Part shown: piece after piece, positions 13,920-21,274 of the stretch
How positions within the stretch are numbered: the first letter of the stretch is position 1
Layout of the letters: every line of letters starts with the position of its first letter
Assembly (NCBI GenBank): GCA_020056025.1
Contig: JAGVIO010000146.1
Span: forward strand, 1-27,421
Length of the DNA: 27,421 bases
From: an archaeon
GTDB taxonomy: Archaea; Nanobdellota; Nanobdellia; Woesearchaeales; WJKL01
Reading direction: 5' to 3'
The notes under the pieces: model-generated
Told to the model about the DNA's origin: nothing
The model's database searches: none
The model's input: the letters and a program-made list of their open reading frames with translations, nothing else
Position numbers and translations under genes: made by a program

Positions 13920-13972
13920 ATTTATTTGCACTTCAGAATAGTAACAACAAGGTGACGATATATATGTTGCCT

Positions 13973-14998
13973 TCAATTGGTTACAGAAGAAGAATTATTT
14001 AGGCTTTGAGCTGTTATAAGCAATGACTGCGCCCAGCCTAACGGAGAATTTTCGTTATGCGTATTTGAATCTGCAAAATACAGTTCAGGCATTTCTCCTT
14101 TTTTGTTCAAAGATTCTAAACTCTTTCTCATGTAATAAGCATATTTGTCTGGCTTGTTTTCTAATTTATATATTATTGCAAGCCATGGAAAGCCGAATGT
14201 CCATTCTGCCTCTTTTCCGTTGCTGTAGTATTTATCGCCAATGTAACGGATTATTCCCATTTTCCTGACTAGTTTTTCTTCTACATTCTTCAGAATCATT
14301 GATTTTTGCTTTTTATTTATGATGTTATAAGGATAGATTAAGGATAATAATGCCAAATCTGTTTCTTTTGTCTCTGATTCTTTTGGCAAGAGCTTGTTTA
14401 ATGTTTGTTTTCCTTTCTGGATTAGTTCCAATGGAACTTCTATTCCTGGAATCTTGTTGATTTCTATAAGTCCTGCGACGCATGCTCCTACACTGGATGC
14501 ATGGACTTCTTCGTTCTCTTCCCACATTCCATTGTCTTTGTCATGCCAGTATTCAATGCTTTCCAGATACCAGGCTAGCTTTTGGAGAATTCTTTTGTCA
14601 TGCCTGTTTCTCATGATTTTTATTCCTTTGTTTTCTAATTGTGCTATTTTGAATAGGATTGCTCCAACTGCGTCATTCTGCTTGTTTCCCCATTCTTCCC
14701 AGATTTCATTTAGTGTTATTGGATCATATCTTGCGTGGATGTATTTATATGCTTCGCTTGGCTTTTCTCTTATTGCCCAGTCTATCTTGTTTTCGTGCTT
14801 AAGAAGAATGTCTAAGATGGCTCTGTAAATTTTTATCAACTGTTTTGTTTTCTTTGCTGCTTCAAAGCCCAATGCTGCATAAACATTGTCTCTTAGCCAG
14901 GATCTGTTGTAGCCTGTTGATACATTTGCTTTTGATGCCATCATCAGTCCTGAAGAAACCTGAAGATTTTCCAAGATTCTTATTGATTTTGAGATCAT
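13973..14998 (-). CDS. GH15-like glucoamylase/glucanohydrolase
   Basis: The 341-residue protein resembles the (alpha/alpha)6-barrel domain of glycoside hydrolase family 15 and related phosphorylase-kinase domains. Visible motifs are GYNRSWLRDNVYAALG (29-44), DKDNGMWEENEEVHASSVG (153-171), carrying candidate catalytic Glu residues, and ELYFADSN followed by HNENSPLGWAQSLL near the C terminus. There is no signal peptide, so it should act on an internal alpha-glucan or oligosaccharide. It lacks the beta-sandwich domain of many prokaryotic GH15 proteins. Its ATG overlaps the stop of a ribbon-helix-helix gene (ATGA), so both are probably regulated together. Substrate is unknown. Confidence 0.8.
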   Translation of the reverse strand: MISKSIRILENLQVSSGLMMASKANVSTGYNRSWLRDNVYAALGFEAAKKTKQLIKIYRAILDILLKHENKIDWAIREKPSEAYKYIHARYDPITLNEIWEEWGNKQNDAVGAILFKIAQLENKGIKIMRNRHDKRILQKLAWYLESIEYWHDKDNGMWEENEEVHASSVGACVAGLIEINKIPGIEVPLELIQKGKQTLNKLLPKESETKETDLALLSLIYPYNIINKKQKSMILKNVEEKLVRKMGIIRYIGDKYYSNGKEAEWTFGFPWLAIIYKLENKPDKYAYYMRKSLESLNKKGEMPELYFADSNTHNENSPLGWAQSLLITAQSLNNSSSVTN

Positions 14999-15144
14999 TT
15001 TGGAGTCTCGTATTTGTCAACTTTTTCTTTGATTGCCTTTTCGACAAAATTGCTCTGGCTGTCGAATGTGCTGTCTAATCTAATTCTTTCCTTCATCCTG
15101 ATTAGGATGTTCTCATCCAGTGTTATGCTAATTCTGTGTTTCAT
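14995..15144 (-). CDS. ribbon-helix-helix (CopG/Arc-like) DNA-binding protein
   Basis: A 49-residue protein starting MKHRISITLDENILIRMKER: an N-terminal strand with alternating residues (RISITLD) followed by two helices with SNFVEKAIKEKV, the classic RHH plan in which the dimer's paired strands read the DNA major groove. ATG 15144 is about 26 bp from a TATA-like box (15160-15177), so the mRNA is nearly leaderless. Its TGA overlaps the ATG of the GH15-like gene, so it is a candidate local regulator, perhaps of its own operon. The layout resembles a toxin-antitoxin pair but the partner is a carbohydrase. Confidence 0.8.
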   Translation of the reverse strand: MKHRISITLDENILIRMKERIRLDSTFDSQSNFVEKAIKEKVDKYETPK

Positions 15145-15159
15145 TTTTGACTTGAATTA

Positions 15160-15177
15160 AAATTTAAAATATTTATC
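15160..15177 (-). promoter_or_regulatory. AT-rich promoter of the RHH/GH15 operon
   Basis: The minus strand reads CGATAAATATTTTAAATT; a TATA element here would be about 26 bp before ATG 15144. It overlaps the last codons of the upstream Gly/Ser-tailed gene. Confidence 0.4.
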
Positions 15178-15481
15178 GAATATGAAAGCCATTATAATGA
15201 CTACCCTGCAGGTTGCTTGAAGGATTGCTTGGACCACTACCGCCTGAGCTGCCGCCTGATCCTCCTACAGGCAAAGATGGCTGGTTGCCTCCGCCTGCTA
15301 CTCCTGGGCTGCTGCCAGAGCTGCTGCTTCCGCCTGAACCACCTGAGCTCTGCATAATATAATAATTAATTGTGCTCTTTATTAAACAGTCTAAAGACGC
15401 TTTTAAATCGTCTAAAGATAGCATATGGGTGCCTTCTTCCTTCTTATTTTGTGGTGTGTATTTTTTATCTTCTTCTGACAT
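15173..15481 (-). CDS. small protein with Gly/Ser-rich tail, unknown
   Basis: A 102-residue protein with two parts. Residues 1-44 are charged then amphipathic (LSLDDLKASLDCLIKSTINY). Residues 45-91 are low-complexity Gly/Ser/Pro (such as GGSGGSSSSGSSPGVAGGG), probably disordered, ending in a short aromatic/basic tip (HYNGFHIR). It has no signal peptide or membrane segment. The SD AGGAGGTATC is among the strongest in the window. The promoter CCGAAAGGTTTATATAG resembles the one in front of the surface-protein operon at 2850, which hints at shared expression. Function is unknown. Confidence 0.7.
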   Translation of the reverse strand: MSEEDKKYTPQNKKEEGTHMLSLDDLKASLDCLIKSTINYYIMQSSGGSGGSSSSGSSPGVAGGGNQPSLPVGGSGGSSGGSGPSNPSSNLQGSHYNGFHIR

Positions 15482-15529
15482 TTTGATACCTCCTTGTCTT
15501 TGCGACCTAGAACAGAATAGTAATACATC

Positions 15530-15538
15530 TATATAAAC
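15530..15538 (-). promoter_or_regulatory. TATA box for the Gly/Ser-tailed protein gene
   Basis: The minus strand reads CCGAAAGGTTTATATAG; transcription should start near 15508, leaving a leader of about 27 nt that includes the SD. Confidence 0.55.
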
Positions 15539-15635
15539 CTTTCGGTTTTGATACTACTTAATGGTAGTTACAGATGATTAAAGGTTTTAAGCGGATATTT
15601 GGGCTCGTAATGCGCTTTCAGCTACAGAAAGAAAT

Positions 15636-15645
15636 GCTTATAAAC
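15636..15645 (+). promoter_or_regulatory. TATA box for the translin operon
   Basis: GCTTATAAAC is centred 28 bp before ATG 15669. The five-gene plus-strand operon has no other candidate promoter. Confidence 0.55.
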
Positions 15646-15668
15646 AAAAGGGGCTTTCTTTTTGCTTT

Positions 15669-16250
15669 ATGCTCAACAAAAAAGATTTTGAGGAAATGAG
15701 AAAGGAGTTTGATGATTTTGATAACAACAGGGAACTGCTCATAAAGAAGACAAGAGATATCCTTAAGCTCAGCAAGCAGATGATATATTCTGTACATAGG
15801 GATGACCTGAAGGAAGCTGAAGGCATAGAAACAGAAATAGTTTCTGCAAAGAAAGAAGCAGACACTATTGCAAAAAAAAGCCCAAAATTAGAGGCTGTCG
15901 GAGCATATGCTGTTGCAATAGGGGAGTTTGTTGAAGCAATGCTTTACATGAGCTTCCTGAAGCACAAAAAGATACCTTCTGCGAAAGAGCTGAAAGTGTC
16001 TGTTGACAATTATCTTCACGGAATAATAGACCTTACAGGAGAGCTTGGAAGAAAGGCTGTGCAGCTTGCAGGCAAAGGTGATTTTGCAGAGGTTGTGGAG
16101 ATAAAAGAGATTGTTTCTGAGATATACGGAGAATTACTGAAATTTGATTTCAGGGATTCTGACCAGAGAAGAAAGTTTGATTCTGTGAAGTATGATCTGA
16201 AGAAAATGGAAGATCTTGTGCTTGAGCTGAAACTGAAAGGCAAAATATGA
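15669..16250 (+). CDS. translin family protein
   Basis: This 193-residue all-helical protein matches archaeal translin (COG2178), related to eukaryotic translin/TRAX, an octameric single-stranded nucleic acid-binding and RNase complex. Characteristic parts are DNNRELLIKKTRDILKLSKQ, the AVGAYAVAIGEFVEAMLYM helix, and DLTGELGRKAVQLAGKGD. The length is usual. It opens a five-gene plus-strand operon and overlaps the DJ-1/PfpI gene by ATGA. A role in RNA or DNA-end metabolism fits its RNA-modifying neighbours, but its exact task in archaea is not known. Confidence 0.88.
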   Translation: MLNKKDFEEMRKEFDDFDNNRELLIKKTRDILKLSKQMIYSVHRDDLKEAEGIETEIVSAKKEADTIAKKSPKLEAVGAYAVAIGEFVEAMLYMSFLKHKKIPSAKELKVSVDNYLHGIIDLTGELGRKAVQLAGKGDFAEVVEIKEIVSEIYGELLKFDFRDSDQRRKFDSVKYDLKKMEDLVLELKLKGKI

Positions 16251-16765
16251 AAAAAGCACTTGTTGTTGTTGCGCAGAATGGCTTCCAGCCAATTGAATAT
16301 TCTGATACGAGAAAAGAGCTTGAAAATTCCGGAATCTCTGTTATTGTTGCCAGCCTGAAAAAAGGAGAGGCTGCTGCAAAGGACGGAAGCAGGATTAAGG
16401 TTGATATTGCAATCAGTGATGCAAAATCAAATGATTATGATGCGATTGTGTTGATAGGCGGGCCTGGTGCTGCAAGGGATCTTGTCGGAAACAGCAGCCT
16501 GATAAGATTAGTCAAGGATTTTGAAAAAGCAGGAAAGATTGTTGCTGCGATATGCATTGCGCCAATTGTTCTTGCACAATCAGAGATACTTAAAGGAAAA
16601 AATGCGACTGTGTGGGACGGAGATGGGAGACAGTCTGCACTTTTTGAGAAATCAGGAATAAATTATACAGGAGAAGATGTGACTGCTGACAGAAAAATAA
16701 TCACTGCAAACGGGCCGATGGCTGCAAAAAAGTTTGGAGCAGAAATTGCAAAGGCAATTGTCTAA
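16247..16765 (+). CDS. DJ-1/PfpI family protein
   Basis: This 172-residue protein has the DJ-1/PfpI flavodoxin-like fold: N-terminal KKALVVVAQNGFQPIEYSD, with E17 in the conserved Glu position, the DAIVLIGGPGAARDL strand-loop, and nucleophile elbow AAICIAP, making C103 the reactive Cys. Members act as peptidases, deglycases or chaperones; which applies here cannot be told from sequence. It overlaps translin by ATGA and is followed after 1 nt by the NSUN methyltransferase, so it is in one transcript with RNA-linked genes. Confidence 0.9.
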   Translation: MKKALVVVAQNGFQPIEYSDTRKELENSGISVIVASLKKGEAAAKDGSRIKVDIAISDAKSNDYDAIVLIGGPGAARDLVGNSSLIRLVKDFEKAGKIVAAICIAPIVLAQSEILKGKNATVWDGDGRQSALFEKSGINYTGEDVTADRKIITANGPMAAKKFGAEIAKAIV

Positions 16766-16766
16766 A

Positions 16767-17651
16767 ATGAGCAAAGATTTTTTCTTGAAACGGTATAAGG
16801 AATTTGGGCATGCTCTCAAAGGAACAGAGAAGACAAGGAGGGCTTTGCGGGTGAATACCCTGAAGATCTCTGCTGAAGAGATTAAGAAAAAGCTGGAGAA
16901 GCTTGGAGCAAAAGTGTCTAAGATTGATTTTGTGAAAAATGGATTCTATATCGAGAAAACTGATTTTTCTTTAGGAGCTTCTTTTGAGTATTTATTTGGA
17001 ATGTTTTCAATGCAGGAAGCTGCTGCACAATTTGCTGCAGAGGTTCTTGATGTTTCTTCATCGGATATTGTTCTTGATATGTGCGCTGCACCAGGAGGAA
17101 AAACATGCCAGATTGCTGCTATGATGGAAAACAAAGGAGCAATTGTTGCGGTTGATCTGAAGAGAGACAGGGTTTATGCCCTAGAAAATAATTTAGAAAG
17201 GTGTGGGGTTGTTAATTGTGCTGTTTATTGCGATGATACAAAGAAGATGAGTTTTGGAGATGTACTTTTTGACAGGATACTGCTGGATGCGCCATGCTCT
17301 GGAAATTATGTCACTGATTATGACTGGTTCAAGAAAAGAGATATTGAAGGAATAAAATTCAATGCGCAAAAACAGCGCGAATTGCTTATGGCTGCAATGA
17401 GGCTGCTCAAGAAAGACGGGATTTTAGTGTATACTACCTGCTCTTTGGAGCCTGAAGAGAATGAGCTGAACATGCAATGGCTTTCTGAAAATTATAAAGT
17501 CAGGTTTGAGAAAATAAACGGGCCTGGGAGTGCTGCATTGATTTCTGTTTTAGGGCAGGAATTGGATAAGCAGATTGCCAATTGCCGCAGGTTCTGGCCA
17601 AATGAGACACATACGCAGGGTTTTTTTGCTGCAAAGATCGTGAAACAATGA
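16767..17651 (+). CDS. RNA m5C methyltransferase, NOL1/NOP2/Sun (NSUN) family
   Basis: This 294-residue enzyme should methylate cytosine C5 in tRNA or rRNA with SAM. Motifs: the N-terminal RRALRVNTLK, SAM-binding LDMCAAPGGKT (103-113), and VDLKRDR. Both catalytic Cys are present, C177 in DAPCSGN and C225 in TTCSLEPEENE. No PUA-like domain is attached at the C terminus; a stand-alone RsmF-type PUA protein lies after aIF5B and a Nip7-like PUA protein overlaps this gene by ATGA. The start ATG 16767 comes 1 nt after the DJ-1 stop; an in-frame upstream extension inside that gene was rejected. Confidence 0.93.
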   Translation: MSKDFFLKRYKEFGHALKGTEKTRRALRVNTLKISAEEIKKKLEKLGAKVSKIDFVKNGFYIEKTDFSLGASFEYLFGMFSMQEAAAQFAAEVLDVSSSDIVLDMCAAPGGKTCQIAAMMENKGAIVAVDLKRDRVYALENNLERCGVVNCAVYCDDTKKMSFGDVLFDRILLDAPCSGNYVTDYDWFKKRDIEGIKFNAQKQRELLMAAMRLLKKDGILVYTTCSLEPEENELNMQWLSENYKVRFEKINGPGSAALISVLGQELDKQIANCRRFWPNETHTQGFFAAKIVKQ

Positions 17652-18106
17652 AAGATTTGAAGGAATTTATCAACGGAATCGGAGCAAAGTATGAGCTTGC
17701 AGAAGAGGATGCTGCAAAGATAAATACAAAAAGGTTTTTGGTCAATAATGAATTGAAGAAGTTTGTGTTCAACAAGGAAAAATTGACTTACATTGGAAAA
17801 TACCTCGGCAAAATGAAAAAGGAGTTCTTGCCTAGCTCTATTTTGCTTGAAGAGATAAGTGCGCAGAAATTGAACAAGGTTTATGTTGACAAGAAGACAG
17901 CCTGGCTTTTTGTCTGCGGGAGAGATATATTCAAGAGAAATGTTTTGAAAATAGAAGGAATCTCTGAAGAAGGCTCGATGTTTTTGGTTATGTTTGAAGA
18001 CAGGTGCATTGGCTACGGAAAGGTTGACATGTTTGAAGGAAGAAGCATACTCAAGAATGTATTTGATTTGGGAGATTTTTTAAGGAGGGAAAGGGAAAAT
18101 GACTGA
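17648..18106 (+). CDS. Nip7-like PUA domain protein
   Basis: This 152-residue protein resembles archaeal Nip7-like proteins: an N-terminal alpha/beta domain (about 1-75) then a PUA domain (about 75-150) with KVYVDKKTAWLFVCGRDIFK, the GYGK motif and the ending VFDLGDFLRRER. In eukaryotes Nip7 works in large-subunit rRNA processing; an RNA-binding role in ribosome assembly is inferred here. Its ATG overlaps the NSUN methyltransferase stop, so the two may act on the same RNA. It overlaps the downstream Cys-cluster gene by 8 nt. Confidence 0.78.
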   Translation: MKDLKEFINGIGAKYELAEEDAAKINTKRFLVNNELKKFVFNKEKLTYIGKYLGKMKKEFLPSSILLEEISAQKLNKVYVDKKTAWLFVCGRDIFKRNVLKIEGISEEGSMFLVMFEDRCIGYGKVDMFEGRSILKNVFDLGDFLRREREND

Positions 18107-18356
18107 CAATAATACTTGGACTGCTAAGATCAAAAGAACATTCACTTCTGTATTGCCTGTTGCAGAAAACAGAAAAGGAAAATGCATTCATTGCAGCAGA
18201 TGCTGTAAATTGCCAAATGTCTGCCCATTCCTCAGATACAGGGGGAAAAAATCTTACTGCGCAATCTATCCTATAAGGTCGCTGAACTGCAGAAAATATC
18301 CAAGGACAGAATCTGAATGCGTAACATTAAAGGGCTGCGGATACAGGTTTAAGTGA
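18099..18356 (+). CDS. YkgJ-like cysteine cluster protein
   Basis: This 85-residue protein has the pattern CIHCSRCC (C29, C32, C35, C36) followed by CPFL, then three more Cys in YCAIYPIRSLNCRKYP and two further, like the zinc- or iron-binding YkgJ family (CxxCxxCC). It is shorter than most members. The family's function is unknown. It overlaps the Nip7-like gene by 8 nt and ends the translin operon, 3 nt before the convergent tgt stop. Confidence 0.78.
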   Translation: MTDNNTWTAKIKRTFTSVLPVAENRKGKCIHCSRCCKLPNVCPFLRYRGKKSYCAIYPIRSLNCRKYPRTESECVTLKGCGYRFK

Positions 18357-18359
18357 ATT

Positions 18360-19451
18360 CTATTTGAACTTCTTAAGAAAATCTTTTTTGAATTTTGAGA
18401 ACTTATGCTCTTTTATTGCTTTTGCAGCCTGCTTCATCAGACTGTTCATGAAATAGATATTATGATAAGTGCAGTATCTCATTCCGTTTGCTTCTCCTAA
18501 TTTCATAAGGTGCCTTAGGTGCGCTCTTGTATAATTTTTGCAGACATAACAACTGCAGTTTTCGTCAACAGGCTTAAGGTCATTTGCGTATTTTGATCTT
18601 TTTATGATTAATTTTCCTTTTGATGTGAATAATGTGCTGTGCCTTGCATTTTGTGTTGGAAAAGTTGAGTCAAAACAATCCACTCCTGCTTCAATCGCAT
18701 TGAGCATCTGGATTGGATTTCCCACTCCCATCAGATATCTTGGCTTGTTCTCAGGGAAATATCTGATGCTTAGATTTATCATCTCATAAGTCTCTTTGGA
18801 AGTTTCTCCAATTGCCAATCCGCCAAATGCAAAGCCGTCAAAGTTCAGATTGCCGATGAATCTTGCTGATTCTTCTCTCAGATCTTTGAAAATGCCGCCT
18901 TGTGCAATTCCGAAGAGCAGCTGTTTTTTGTCTTTATGGTATTTCAGGCATTGTACTGCCCAGTCATGAGTTCTCTTGATTGATTTTGCAACCTCTTCTT
19001 TTGAATTTCCATGCAGAGGCATATCGTCAATTGCCATTGCAACATCTGATTTTAGGTCCTGCTGGATCTGCATTGCTAATTTCGGTGTCAAAAGATGCTG
19101 CTTTCCGTCAAATGGTGATTTGAATCTTACTCCTTGGTCTATGATGATTGGCTTGAAAGATTCCCTTATTTTTTGGAAACCTCCTGAATCTGTGAAGATT
19201 GTGTTGTGGAAGTTCATGAACTTGTGAATTCCGCCTGCTTTCTTTATGATTTTTGTTCCTGGCCTCAGAAAAAGAACAAGTGCGTTTGAGATTATTGCCT
19301 GTATTCCTATTTCTTCCAAATCCCTTGGATCAAGAAACTTTACTGCTGTCTTCGTAGCAACAGGCATGAAGAAAGGAGTTTGCACTTTTCCGTGCCTTGT
19401 CTTCAGGATTCCTGCCCTTGCTTCTTTGTCTTTTGTGATTATTTTGAACAT
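18360..19451 (-). CDS. tgt: queuine-type tRNA-guanine transglycosylase without PUA domain
   Basis: This 363-residue enzyme exchanges guanine in tRNA for a deazaguanine base. It shows D88 in TDSGGFQ (base binding), GIAQGG, and likely nucleophile D261 in DCFDSTFPTQNARH. The zinc site is C299, C301 and C304 (CSCYVCKNYTRA) with H330 (YHNIYF). The PTxNAR and CxCYxCKNYTRAxLRH motifs and length match the bacterial/eukaryotic position-34 enzyme. Archaeal ArcTGT, which acts at position 15, is longer, carries PUA-type RNA-binding domains and differs at these motifs. So a G34 (queuosine-type) role is more likely than archaeosine, though this is inference. It shares a TATA box with aspS. Confidence 0.9.
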   Translation of the reverse strand: MFKIITKDKEARAGILKTRHGKVQTPFFMPVATKTAVKFLDPRDLEEIGIQAIISNALVLFLRPGTKIIKKAGGIHKFMNFHNTIFTDSGGFQKIRESFKPIIIDQGVRFKSPFDGKQHLLTPKLAMQIQQDLKSDVAMAIDDMPLHGNSKEEVAKSIKRTHDWAVQCLKYHKDKKQLLFGIAQGGIFKDLREESARFIGNLNFDGFAFGGLAIGETSKETYEMINLSIRYFPENKPRYLMGVGNPIQMLNAIEAGVDCFDSTFPTQNARHSTLFTSKGKLIIKRSKYANDLKPVDENCSCYVCKNYTRAHLRHLMKLGEANGMRYCTYHNIYFMNSLMKQAAKAIKEHKFSKFKKDFLKKFK

Positions 19452-19472
19452 TTTAATATGAGAAACAGCAAT

Positions 19473-19482
19473 ATTTATAAAT
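19473..19482. promoter_or_regulatory. palindromic TATA box shared by tgt and aspS
   Basis: ATTTATAAAT, the same 10-mer as at 3014-3023, is centred 26.5 bp before the tgt ATG and 30.5 bp before aspS ATG 19508. It is the only good box in the 56-bp gap. Confidence 0.65.
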
Positions 19483-19507
19483 TATTCCTATTCTTGTTGA
19501 GCTTAAT

Positions 19508-21274
19508 ATGATGCGAACAAATACATGCGGTGAATTAGGCGTAAAAGATCTGAAAAAAGAAGCAGTATTGTGCGGCTGGGTGCAAAGCAGAAGAGACCAT
19601 GGCGGCCTTATTTTCATTGACCTTAGAGACAGATATGGGCTTACACAGATAACTTTTGACCCTAAATTCAAAGACGCATTCTCTGCTGCTGAGAAATTAA
19701 GAAGAGAAGATGTCCTAAAAGTAACTGGGATTGTCATCAAGAGAAAAGAAGGAATGGAAAATCCCAAGCTTGCAACAGGAAAGATTGAGGTTGATGTAAG
19801 GGAAATTGATGTTTTGAATAAAGCAGAAATGCCTCCTCTTGAGATTGAAGACAGGATTGAAGCAACAGAGGAGCTAAGGCTTAAGTACAGATATCTTGAT
19901 CTCAGAAGGCCTATAATGCAGCACAGGCTGCTTACAAGGCACAAGGTTGCTGCTGCTGTCAGAGAATATCTGAATTCACAGAGTTTCCTTGAAATCGAAA
20001 CACCAATGCTTGTGAAGACAACTCCTGGAGGAGCTCGTGTATTTAAAGTTCCGTCAAGAGTGCATCCTGGAAAATTCTATTCATTGCCTGAATCACCTCA
20101 ACTTTATAAGCAATTGCTTATGGTCGCTGGATGCGACAGATATTACCAAATGGCAAGATGCCTGCGTGATGAAGACTTAAGGGTTGACAGGCAGCCTGAA
20201 TTCACCCAGATTGACTTTGAGATGTCTTTTGTTGATGCTATTGATGTGCAGAATATTGTGGAGGGAGTGGTTAAATCTGCATTCAAGAAAGGAGCTGGCA
20301 TTGATATAAAGATACCATTCCCAAGAATAACATTCCACGATGCAATGGAAAAGTACGGAAGCGACAAGCCTGACTTAAGATTTGGGCTTGAACTGAAAGA
20401 TGTAACGCATGAAGCAAAAAGATCTGAGTTCAGTGTTTTCAAGCATGCTGAGATGGTAAAATGCCTTTGTGTTGAAGGAGGATGGAAATTCTCGAGGAAG
20501 GAATTGGAGGAGCTTGAGACTTTTGTGAAGATATATAAGGCAAAAGGACTTGCGTATATGAAAGTTGAGAATGGAAAGCTTGAGACATCTATTGCAAAAT
20601 ATTTCTTGCCTGATCTTCAGAAAGAGATAATAAAGAAAACAGGCGCAAAGGATAATGATGTACTGCTTTTTGTAGCAGACAAGCCTGAAATTGTCTATGC
20701 TGCTCTTGGTGCTCTTAGGTTAGAGCTTGGAAAAAAACTGAAACTGTTTGAGCCTGCAGACTTGAAATTCTGCTGGGTTGTTGATTTCCCGCTGTATGAA
20801 ATGGTTGAAGGTAAATGGGAAGCAAGGCATCATATATTCACAATGCCAAATGAAGAGGATGTAAAGTATCTTGAGACAGACCCTGGAAAGGTAAGAGGGA
20901 AACTGTATGACATTGTACTGAATGGTGTTGAGCTAGGAGGAGGCTCAATCAGGATACATAAAAAGGATATCCAGAAAAGGACTCTTGCTGTAATTGGACT
21001 GAGCTATGAAGAAGCTGAAAAAAGATTTGATTTCCTTTTGACTGCTTTCCAGTACGGAGCTCCTCCGCACGGAGGATTGGCTTTGGGGCTGGACAGGCTT
21101 GTTGCGCTGATATGCGGAATAAATGATATAAGAGAAGTGATTGCATTCCCTAAAAATAAGTCTGCTGAGAATCCAATGGACGGCTCGCCGCAGGAATGGG
21201 GAGAGAATATGCTCAAAGAACTGAAGATCAAAGTAGAAAAGGCAAAGGTGCATAAAGATGGACAAGAAAAATGA
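19508..21274 (+). CDS. aspS: aspartyl-tRNA synthetase, bacterial type
   Basis: This 588-residue class II synthetase has the bacterial plan rather than the roughly 430-residue archaeal one. The N-terminal OB fold reads the anticodon (WVQSRRDHGGLIFIDLRDR), and a catalytic core carries RYLDLRRP and motif 2 RCLRDEDLRVDRQPEFTQ. A bacterial GAD insertion domain follows YGSDKPDLRFG and motif 3 lies in PPHGGLALGLDRL. The core loop VPSRVHPGKFYSLPESPQLY is also bacterial. It was probably acquired from bacteria. It lacks an SD, consistent with a near-leaderless mRNA; ATG 19508 and 19511 are both possible starts. Two genes downstream is asnS, so both cognate enzymes exist. Confidence 0.94.
   Translation: MMRTNTCGELGVKDLKKEAVLCGWVQSRRDHGGLIFIDLRDRYGLTQITFDPKFKDAFSAAEKLRREDVLKVTGIVIKRKEGMENPKLATGKIEVDVREIDVLNKAEMPPLEIEDRIEATEELRLKYRYLDLRRPIMQHRLLTRHKVAAAVREYLNSQSFLEIETPMLVKTTPGGARVFKVPSRVHPGKFYSLPESPQLYKQLLMVAGCDRYYQMARCLRDEDLRVDRQPEFTQIDFEMSFVDAIDVQNIVEGVVKSAFKKGAGIDIKIPFPRITFHDAMEKYGSDKPDLRFGLELKDVTHEAKRSEFSVFKHAEMVKCLCVEGGWKFSRKELEELETFVKIYKAKGLAYMKVENGKLETSIAKYFLPDLQKEIIKKTGAKDNDVLLFVADKPEIVYAALGALRLELGKKLKLFEPADLKFCWVVDFPLYEMVEGKWEARHHIFTMPNEEDVKYLETDPGKVRGKLYDIVLNGVELGGGSIRIHKKDIQKRTLAVIGLSYEEAEKRFDFLLTAFQYGAPPHGGLALGLDRLVALICGINDIREVIAFPKNKSAENPMDGSPQEWGENMLKELKIKVEKAKVHKDGQEK

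Noticed and set aside
14995..14998. Toxin-antitoxin system (RHH antitoxin plus toxin)
   Set aside because: The coupled partner is a 341-residue GH15-like enzyme, not a known toxin fold.
15205..15350. DNA tandem repeat or CRISPR-like array in Gly/Ser-coding region
   Set aside because: The repetition is codon-level low complexity (Gly/Ser codons) with no regular unit or spacers.
15549..15562. 14-nt sequence TGATACTACTTAAT also present at 22900-22913
   Set aside because: A match of this length is expected about once by chance in a window this size, and the flanks do not match.
15573..15698. Possible 41-codon plus-strand ORF in the gap before translin
   Set aside because: It has no SD, no TATA box at a sensible distance, contains the translin promoter and overlaps the translin start.
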